The notes beneath the pieces were generated by a model. That model was not told where the DNA came from. It saw nothing but the letters and a program-made list of their open reading frames with translations, and searched no databases. From Engraulis encrasicolus (lineage: Eukaryota; Chordata; Actinopteri; Clupeiformes; Engraulidae), in the NCBI RefSeq assembly GCF_034702125.1, contig NC_085876.1, positions 22,308,772-22,372,771 of the forward strand: DNA of 64,000 nt. The letters run 5' to 3'. A program made the translations under genes and the position numbers. Shown one piece after another: positions 24,840 through 64,000 of this stretch. Position 1 is the first letter of the stretch. Each line of letters starts with the position of its first letter.

Positions 24840-25898
24840 TGCGTAACGGAAGTACTTCAGGCACCCCTGCAAGCCACCAAGAATGGCCCCCCGAACGGAG
24901 AAAGAGGGCCCAATAATGTGGAGGGGTCCCATTTCTTCAAGTAAAGGGCCTATGTGGGCCCCACACCTCGTATGGGGCCCCCTGCCTCGCAGGGGCTGCG
25001 GGGGGTATACTTTACGCCCCTGCAGTCAAATATATGTTCATACGTTCAAGTAATTTGTCAAAACACACACAATCAACATGTAAGGAAGTCAAAACAATGT
25101 TTTAATAATGAACCAAACATCCCTTAAATAACTCACTTGTCCACACATGTGAACGCCATCATGCATGGCAGCAGAAATCCTACTTTCCATTTCCTTAGAG
25201 AGTCGTAAGTACATGGATCAGCTGAGGAACTCCGGGAGGGAGGTTGGTCAATATTGTACAGAACGCAACGGGGTCACAAGTTCTTTCACCAGCTTCATAA
25301 AGACGATTCCATCCATTCAACAGTCTTTTTTTTTTTTTTTTTAAACAACAGTCCATCAGTTTGGCACCACAATGGCATGGCCTTAATTTACAAATACTAT
25401 CAAGAGTTTCATTTATGTTTTTTTTTTTTACTCAATGCAATTAGACTTCATTTACAATAATAATGATAAAAAAGAACAATCACTCAATCACATACTCATT
25501 TCCAACCGTGTACAAACATACTTACATTCATATACATATACAATTTTGTCTATTTTGGCCAGCCAAACACATGTAATCCAGTTAGCAATGTGCACTTCAG
25601 CTCGTCATGTTATGCAGAGGTCCCTCTGTTGGCCATGGTGTGTAATTGCAGGCAGGCAGCAGCTATGGCCTGGCTCAATCGCCAACAACTCTCATTGAAA
25701 CCTGCAGGGAGGGTTGCGTTGCGTCACGTCACAGTCGGGAGATGACCTATGGAGAGTTGACTCCGTATGGGCGGGGTTAAGTCTTCCCAGGCGCAAAGGG
25801 GATAACTGCACGGCTCATCACAAGAGCAGGAGGAGGAGGAAGAGGAAGAGGAGGCCCAAATGATCACAGTAGGCTAAAGCAGAGGAGGAGTCCTGAGG
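24840..25898. other. Gene-free stretch beyond the 3' end of clptm1l
   Basis: Holds a GGCCCC-rich decayed repeat (24860-25025), T-runs at 25325 and 25420, and otherwise unique-looking AT-rich sequence. It could include distal 3' UTR of clptm1l if the proximal poly(A) signal is skipped; I cannot tell. Confidence 0.4.
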
Positions 25899-25904
25899 TT
25901 TATT
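25899..25904 (-). promoter_or_regulatory. Possible clptm1l poly(A) signal
   Basis: TTTATT on the plus strand reads AATAAA on the minus strand, about 35 bases after the stop codon. Use of this site would give a very short 3' UTR, so it is only a candidate. Confidence 0.35.
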
Positions 25905-25938
25905 TCACGGGGCATTTTCCTTCTTCCTTCCTCTTCTT

Positions 25939-55560
<29,622 letters not shown>

Positions 55561-56499
55561 CTTTCTTCCTTGGTCTCCGAGAGTGTACACAAAGGGAGAA
55601 AATACTGAAACTGCACGCGACAGCCGGCGAACTATGTGCTAGAAAAGAAAATATGTGTATAAATACGAGAAATAATTATAAATGCCGGTGGGTTCATTTC
55701 TCCAGTCTGAATCCGTCGTTAGTGCATGGTACCGATGGAGGAGGCTACAACAGCGTAGCCCACTGTAGCATGTTCATCTACGTCATTGCAAATGATAAAC
55801 AAACAAACACGCAGGACAGAAACTACACATTTATATGAACGACGAACCTATCATAAGGCATGCACTATCCGAGTAAAAATAATTTGGATTTTTGACACAA
55901 AATTATCAGCGTGGAAAAATGACTTCCTTCGTCCATTTCCTGGTGTAGGCGTGTTCGTCTACTGGGCATGCGTGCACTGCGTGTAAGGCCAAGTATGTTC
56001 AGATGCAGAATGAGAGCTCCAGCCCCTCCCATTATCCCATACACTCCCATAGCCATCCTCTATCGCAGAGCGCTCATATGGCAAGCCATTTTAACATTTA
56101 GCCAGACTGGTACAGGTATGTGTTGCAGATTATCTGTAATTCCGTTTTGCCTAGTCAAAATTAGCAACTACATTCCTCCTATAATAGTCATTTCAGATAC
56201 CCATAAAGAATTCTGTATGAAAGCGAAGTGAAAGCCCAACTGGGAAACTCCAACTCCCATTGTGACACAGCACACAAGTGTTCACTGCACACAACGAAAT
56301 TGCATTCATGCCTCAACCGTGCAAGGGGGCAGCCCCCAATGGCGCCCCTAGGGAGCAGTGCAGCGGGACAGTACCATGCTCAGGGTACCTCAGTCATGGA
56401 GGAGGAATGGGGGAGAGCACTGTTTAATTACTCCTCCCACCAAACTGGCGGGTCGGGAGTCGAACCGGCAACCTTTGGGCCACAAGTGTGACGCTCTAA

Positions 56500-57214
<715 letters not shown>

Positions 57215-57409
57215 GTGTGACGCTCTAACCGCACATGACTGCCCCTGTATAGAGCAAATGACGTCACTATTGCCATTCATTTCAACGGGTGACATCATTT
57301 CGGATATCCACAACATTGCAAATATCTGCAACTGAATTATATCCTCGAAACGTGGAGCGTTTGTGCGCTATGTCCGCGTCCGCCACGTTAGGTCTTTGTG
57401 TTAACACGA

Positions 57410-57800
57410 TAACTTATGAACGGATGGTTGGATTTGTCTCTAGGGTAGGTTCATGAACTGATTAGATTTTGGAGTCCAACACTGTCAAGATGGCTGAATT
57501 CAAGATGGCTGAATTTTTGTTGGCCCATAACTTCTGACCAGTTGGATGGATTTGTCCCAAATTCGGTGTGTTAATGCATAGGTCCGTTAACTGATTAGAT
57601 GTTGGAGGCCAGCACTTTCAAGATGGCTGAATTCAAGATGGCTGAATTTTTGTTTGGCCCATAACTTCTGACCTGTTGGATGGATTTGTCCCAGATTCGG
57701 TGTGTTAGTGCTCTAAGGTAGATTCACACACTGATTAGATTTTGGAGGCCAACACTTTGAAGATGGCGGAATTTTCATTTGGCCCATGACTTCTGACTGG
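57410..57800. repeat. Minisatellite of about 117-135 bp units, three copies
   Basis: Units run AACTTCTGACC.GTTGGATGG, GATTTGTCCCA, CTGATTAGATTTTGGAGGCC, AACACTTTCAAGATGGCTGA, TTTTTGTTTGGCCCAT. AAGATGGCTGAATT is itself doubled in the first two units. Confidence 0.88.
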
Positions 57801-57816
57801 GGAGATTGATTTGCCC

Positions 57817-58056
57817 GGTAACATTTAATTTTGATGGTTCACTATTATAGTGGATCTACCTCATTAGGTACAGTGTAATAACCAGTGTAACAATATGTAA
57901 TTGCATGTAATACAGCTACACACAAATACATGATGTAAGTACAAAATTGGTACATGGTGTTACACTACATGGTTTTAAATATTGTGACACTGGTTATTAC
58001 CTTGTACCTAATGTGGTAGATCCACTGTAATAGTGAACCATTAAAATAGTGTTACC
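57817..58056. mobile_element. Palindromic MITE, GGTAACA ends, 8-bp TSD ATTTGCCC
   Basis: ATTTGCCC at 57809-57816 and 58057-58064 exactly. The arms pair through ATGGTTCACTATTA.AGTGGAT and AATAACCAGTGT. Same terminal motif as 17122 and 31698. Confidence 0.9.
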
Positions 58057-58525
58057 ATTTGCCCCATATTTTTTTTGTTTCGTTTTCACAATAGTCGTTT
58101 GGTTTTAAGCACGTCACTGATCTATGATATATATTAAATATATTTATTTTATATTTTGTATTCAATATATAAGTTTATAAATAGGAGGAATGATGGGGGA
58201 CTGGAAACATCACATTTCGGGGATATACCTTTAGCAGTCGGAGCCGACTGCATAGGCCTAGTTGTCACTAAGCTTTGGTTAGAAATCAGTAGCAAATATG
58301 GAGTCACTCACGATGGTAGGGTGTTTATTGTTGTTTAAAAAAAACGGCCATCTTAATAGCCTACTTTTCTTGTAGCACCCATCTCAAGTCGATGTTAAGA
58401 AATTGGCACTTAAAAATATCTGGCTTTCAAACTAGACGGTGACCCCAGAAGAAACACTTTAAAAAGTAGAACCATTCAAAGATCTACTGTACTTTGTGGC
58501 ATTAAGACAGAGATTGCCTGCTTGT

Positions 58526-59826
58526 GACCTCATGACGTCACCGACGACAGAAAATTAATTCAATATCTTGCAAAAGCACAACTCTAATGTAATTTCCTCA
58601 TTTGCAATTGGGATGGTGAATGTTTTAGTCCCCCAAAAATTGTTTTGGTCAGGCTGACTTTATCGTTTTCTCGAGGTGGGGCGTCCGCAAAATACAAGGC
58701 AACAAGCACAAGTGGAGGACGGAAGTCTGCATATTGAAATGCACCCATGGATGAAGAAGCTGATGAGAATTCTTACAGTAAAAGTGTGCTCAATGTGTAG
58801 CCTGGCAAGCCAGACTACATGTCAGATTACATGTGAATATTTAGTCTGGCCCCGATCAATGAGTTATCGGAAGATTGTTGATGGGAACATCCTGTTGTTT
58901 TTCAAACTGTATCTGTGCCTATTGGCCAACTCTTTGTCGTCACTCCCTCAAAACCCTGTCTGCTTTGCATCCGAAAGATTCAAAACAAATCTCCTGTGTT
59001 GTGATTGGTCTGCCAGTTTCAGGGCATGGGGCTAGAGGCTAGACCCACTCGCAGGCAATAGGCTCGGTCGCAACCACGCAGGAAAAGATTTGATCAAAAC
59101 GTGATTTGCTAGGTCTTAAAAAGGAGGGGATAACTGCGTCGCAACCAAGCTGGACACATCAGGACGACGAGATTTCAACAGCGGCAAAGAAGGTGGATCT
59201 ATAGGTCTGTGGGTGGATCTACCTTTTTTGACAGCGGGGCGCCCTCTCGTGGAATTAAATAATCATGGCGCTAATTCCATGGCGCGCTTACCAACGTTGG
59301 CACATGCTTGTGAAATCCGAGACTCTCTCTGCTTCTCGGAGAGAAATTGGGTGGTCTTGAGGTAGAGATACAGGTTACCACTCGGTGAATCATGGTACAA
59401 CTCTTAGTTAAATTTGTGATGATTTGGCTTCACTTCCATGTAATAATTCAGTTAATTAGTACTCACTTTAGGCTATTCATTTTGTGTTTTGGGACCAAAG
59501 TCGTCATTCAGATAGAACCGTTTAAAAATTACTTAACAGCGCCAACCCCTCCTGCGAGGATTGAACCCAGGTGTTCAATATGTAGCTTTACCATGGCGCG
59601 CCAACCACTTGCGTCCTCCACTTGTGCTTGTGGCCTCGTTCCGCCTTCTGGCCCAACCTCCATGGACAAAACAATACATTTTCCCCGCTGTAAGCCTAGC
59701 CACAACCACTTTTGGGGGACTGTTTTTCATTCACCATCTCAATTCCAAATGAGAAAAAGACTTTACAATTGAGCTTTTGCAAGATATTGATATATAATGC
59801 TGTTGTCAGTGATGTCATCATGATAT
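58526..59826. repeat. Element with about 200-bp inverted arms and a nested short hairpin repeat
   Basis: CAATATCTTGCAAAAGC, GATGGTGAATG, TCCCCCAAAA and AAGCACAAGTGGAGGACG occur in this order at 58565-58720 and inverted at 59615-59800. A TAGCCTGGCAAGCCAGACTA hairpin-type repeat starts at about 58798 inside. Confidence 0.65.
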
Positions 59827-60148
59827 ACCGGTATTACGTCCTGGTTCGAGGCCACAAGCACAAGTGAAGGAAGCAAGGTTGCATATTGGAACGCACACAA
59901 TGTGGGGATAAGTGGTAAGAGCAGACGGCACTTGCTCCAATTCCAGCCAGATACAGGCCTATAGGATTTAGGTCACTAGCGGCACTAGTACTTTAGGTGG
60001 CAGCAGTGCAACATTTCGGATACCAGCTCATGCTCCTCAGTATGGAAGGAATGGCCCCGCATCCCCCTTTGAAATAACCCTGTGCCAGTGATCCCTAAGA
60101 GCTGGAACAATTTATATTTTTCCAGTATATAAAAACTGTTTTTCAACT

Positions 60149-60164
60149 TGCGAATACACACACA

Positions 60165-60242
<78 letters not shown>

Positions 60243-60265
60243 AACACACACACACACACACACAC
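60149..60265. repeat. (AC)n microsatellite
   Basis: AC repeat with a single AACAAA interruption. Confidence 0.95.
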
Positions 60266-60720
60266 CACACACGGGAGCATGTACTGGCCCAACCTGCTGC
60301 TCTCCTCATAGAGGTACAATTATATTAGTCTAACCCTTTCATGCACGCACCATGATATTGATTTTCTCACTCATAATGAAGCTAATATGAAGAATCTGTT
60401 GGAATTTTTCGAAAATATCTTTTTATGTCAAAGTTATTTTACTGCACGTATGTGGACACTGCGCATCAAACGAGTGAAAAGTTATACAGGCCTATACTTT
60501 CAAGTTCAAAGTAAGCTGTTTTATTCATTTTGTATGGCATTTTATGTTATATAACAACACAATATAACACTTTAACACCAGATATAACTGTAATTAACCA
60601 ACAAACATAGCTTTATAAAGAAAAAATGTAGGCCTAAAATCAGCAATGTTTATATAGGCGGCTATAGAAAAATATGTGTGAAATTTAAGTGAACAAAAAC
60701 CTCAGTTTGATTCAACACAT

Positions 60721-62080
60721 GTGAACAAAAAGCTCCGTTTGATTCAGCATGTATTCTAGGCCAATCCTACATCGTTTATATTGTCCCTGAAAGATAATAT
60801 GAAATTTGCCTCCAGACACATGCGTTCTGTCATTCATCAGCATTTTCAAGTATTTTCTGTAAAAATATAGTGTTAAATAGACCCCCTATTATAAAAGTAA
60901 GTTATTTTACTTTACCAAGGACAGGCACTGCGACAGATAATTAAATCCATGTCTGAAGCAGCTGAAAGAAGCAGCCAGTGGATTGGCTGAAGCGGAAGGA
61001 CCCCTGCTGGGCTCAAAAAACATCAGGACCCACTCACTAGGCTCACTCACCCAACACCCTTTCTCCCAACCAGGAGATAAGGGACCAAGGTGTGCGGTCA
61101 GTTCCAAGCCTGACTCAGGGGAGTGGACGCCCCTGCCGTGCATAGTACAATGGACTTGTAATCGGGTATGGGACACAATCTCGGGCTTGATCACCCCATA
61201 GCTGGCCACCTTTGATGAGGGTGTCTAGTGTTGAAGGGCCGAAACACCCCCTGATTCGAAGGAACACTACTGACGATGTGTCCTAAATTGACAAGGTACA
61301 ACCCCCCACACCACTCTCACCATCAAGGAAGCTTATGTAACTCATGTGTTACACATCTAATGGCACAATGGATAGTAACACCATCTCGTCCAGTGTTTTA
61401 TGAATCTATGTTACCTTATGTCATATTACAGACATTTACACATTATATATTACAATATTAAACCAACAAAGATGAAAAAAAGAAAAAAAACTGTCAATTA
61501 AGCAATATTTCGCTATGGCAAGATTTTTGGGAAACCTTTTTTCATGTGGAAAAAACCTTCAATTCTGATAGAAGACACATCTGTATTTGATTCAGCACGT
61601 ATTCTAGGTCAATCCTACTTCATTTATGTTGTCCCTGTATGGAAGGTAATATGAAATGTTCCTCCAGACACATGAGTTTTGTAGTCATTCATCAGCATTT
61701 TCAAGTATTTTCTGTAAAATATAGCCTAGTTTAAATAGACCCCCTATTATGAAAGTAAGTTATTTCACTTAGCCTACTTTCCATATTACCTTATGTCATA
61801 TTACAACTTTATATGACACTTACACACTATATATTGCATTATTTAACCAGCAAGGATGAAAAATATAAGAAAAAACTGTAAATTAAGCAATATTTAAATA
61901 CACAGCTATGGCAAGATTTATGGGGATTTTTTTCTGCATGTGGGAAAAACCTTCAATTCTGATGAAGACACATCTGCATTTGATTCAGCATGTATTCTAG
62001 ATCATTCCTACATCATTTGTGTCATCTTTGTGGTGACAGAAACCTGAAATATGCCTATAGACACACACATGCGTGAAACA
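60721..62080. repeat. Long direct repeat, about 390-bp unit, three partial copies
   Basis: TTTGATTCAGCATGTATTCTA, AATATGAAAT.T.CCTCCAGA, CATCAGCATTTTCAAGTATT and AATAGACCCCCTATTAT recur at about 60738, 61589 and (first part) 61978. CAATTAAGCAATATTT..CTATGGCAAGATTT recurs at 61493 and 61868. A different sequence (60914-61420) separates copies 1 and 2. Confidence 0.75.
60914..61420 (+). repeat. Probable decayed LINE fragment
   Basis: Broken reading with SEAAERSSQW and a segment resembling the C-terminal tails of fish LINE polyproteins (DPLTRLTHPTPF, GMGHNLGLDHP). Many stops; similarity is only impressionistic. Confidence 0.3.
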
Positions 62081-62099
62081 CTAATTTTAGGTAGTTTTT

Positions 62100-63240
62100 C
62101 CTGAACTTATGAAATGAAAAGTGTTTAAATGTGCCTTAGCGCAGGACTATGGCTCTCTGTAATGTCATAGCAATGCAGTTATGATGTAGTTAAGCATTTT
62201 CAGCAAGTGAATAGGTCAGTGACCCCTGCTGCAGTAAGAGGCTACATATGTTTAAAAAAAAACAATAATTTATTCCACACTATAATCATTATAAATGCTA
62301 ATAACACATATAGTCTAGAGGATATGTCGAAAAGATGTTCACTTCCGGAAGAAAGCACGAAAATTGGTATACAGGGGGTTTTGGGGATGCTGATTCCAAT
62401 TAGAAGCGGCTCCACGCTCGCAAACGAAGGGATCTACTTCAAAAACATGAAATCCAAGATGGCCGCCATCGCAAAAAACTGTATTTGTTTTGAGCCATAA
62501 CTTTGGATCTGGTTGTTATATGAGCATGATCTTGGTGTCAAAATTTAGGTTTTGTGGCCCAATAATTTCATTTAAAGGCAATATAAGCCTCTAACTAAAG
62601 ATATGACAAAGATATAGGGTGCAACAATTGCAGCAATCACATTGACGCATTTGTGTGAACTGTGCTGATTTAAGAACGCGAGACATGATGATTTATGTTA
62701 GGCTTGGTGTATCCTATTCTAAGGTACTAGGGATTTGTAAGTATGTATTCATGTTCCTGGACTCAAATACAGTGTTGCCAATTTGGTGACAAGATTTTTT
62801 GGTGACTCTGGCTACTTTGAAAAACTCTTCATTTAAGTGACAAAATCATTGTTTTTCAACATAACTGCAGCTCTGCGTAGCCGTGCACACATCTTTTCTA
62901 GAGATTTGCGTTGCATGCGTGATGCTGTGACGTCATACGTAACGTCATCTGGTGACTTCTAGCGACTTTTCAGAGAGCCAATAGTGACTTCTGCTGAATT
63001 TGTTTTGGCAACACTGCTCAAATAAGCCTTTACATCATGTTTCAACACATTCCAACACAAAGCGTGTCCTGCATGTCCTGTGCAATATACCCCCGCAGGA
63101 GATAAAAGTACTGATCTGAATGTACGCATCATGAGATATCATTCAACTTGATTTGTTCAGCTACTGTATATGGCTGTATATGGCTGCATAAAGCCTATGT
63201 GATATTTAGCACCCAACTTGCAACTTTGAGTTTATGAATT
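62100..63240. other. Gene-free stretch
   Basis: AT-rich sequence. AAGATGGCCGCCATC (about 62457) and TTTGAGCCATAACTTTGGAT recall the minisatellite wording at 57410-57800. No gene supported. Confidence 0.35.
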
Positions 63241-63445
63241 TAGGATCATGAGTATCAACTTTTTTCAATCAAGCCATATTCTGTTCACTCATAATTTATA
63301 TCTGGAAGAAAATAAATCAATAATAATAATAATAAGACTGCATTTCCAGAGAGACAATGCTATTAGTATGCTTGCGGCTTATGCACACACACACACACAG
63401 AGCTGTTGTATACACACACAGAAACACGAGGGAAAGAGATCGAGA

Positions 63446-63755
<310 letters not shown>

Positions 63756-63779
63756 TGCGTGTGTGCATGTATGAATATG

Positions 63780-63885
63780 CTTCAGGTGCCTTTCAGCAAT
63801 GGGTGGGTAGGGAGAGGTAAGGGTGGGATTCGAACCTGCAACCCTCTGACAGACCAACACCCTACCCAGTAGGCCACTGCCACTT
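63780..63885 (-). repeat. tRNA-derived SINE head
   Basis: Minus strand: AGTGGCCTACTGGGTAGGG (A-box-like) and GGTTGCAGGTTCGAATCCC (B box), then a short body running into the compound microsatellite. Confidence 0.65.
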
Positions 63886-63962
63886 ACTGTATAGAGTGGC
63901 CACAGCAGAATATTAGGCCACGGTTGCCCAGGTGACAGCAGAGGTCTAAAGTTCTACAAGGC

Positions 63963-63964
<2 letters not shown>

Positions 63965-64000
<36 letters not shown>
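63965..64000. repeat. (GT)n microsatellite running off the window
   Basis: GT repeat reaching the last base. Confidence 0.9.

Noticed and set aside
58676..59035. 119-residue open frame
   Set aside because: It crosses inverted-arm and hairpin repeat sequence and has no recognisable domain.
61235..61265. Third hammerhead-like GCCGAAAC motif
   Set aside because: It lacks the CUGANGA core and any complementary arms.

Overview
The window looks like nuclear DNA of a ray-finned (teleost) fish. It has no bacterial-style operons. It holds one vertebrate gene cut by GT-AG introns, very long CA/GT and CT/GA microsatellites, tRNA-derived SINEs, many hAT, Tc1/mariner and TTAA-type DNA transposons with their MITEs, and a Ty3/gypsy retroelement. 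The species cannot be named from sequence alone.

The only host gene I can support is clptm1l (cleft lip and palate transmembrane protein 1-like) on the minus strand. All 17 coding exons can be placed, from the ATG at 55560 to the stop at 25939-25941. Every junction is GT-AG, the phases fit end to end, and the sum is exactly 1611 nt (536 codons plus stop), about the length of the mammalian protein. The predicted product is a multipass ER membrane protein of the CLPTM1 family, linked to lipid scrambling in GPI-anchor synthesis. Its introns are full of younger insertions.

Layout: 1-8455 is a Ty3/gypsy element entering from the left edge, its integrase region split by a hAT-like element of about 4.5 kb, which holds a second hAT insertion, which holds a third hAT-related sequence. 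8456-25898 is gene-free DNA downstream of clptm1l: microsatellites, G-rich and other minisatellites, a 1.6-kb palindromic foldback element, MITEs and SINEs. 25899-55600 is clptm1l. Its introns carry a foldback-like inverted repeat of about 6.7 kb with a hAT inside it (intron 10), an intact-looking Tc1 transposon inside an older TA-flanked element (intron 7), a candidate hammerhead ribozyme motif (intron 11), and two partial duplications of exon/splice-donor junctions. 55600-64000, upstream of the gene, holds a SINE split by a retro-insertion with a 14-bp target duplication, minisatellites, MITEs and compound microsatellites.

The most noteworthy points are the complete clptm1l exon map, the three-level nested hAT stack, the hammerhead-like motif with a perfect 16-bp stem, the intact Tc1 transposase, families of palindromic GGTAACAC-ended elements with exact 8-bp duplications, and two exon-donor duplications next to microsatellites. 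All reading was by eye. No alignment or database search was run.
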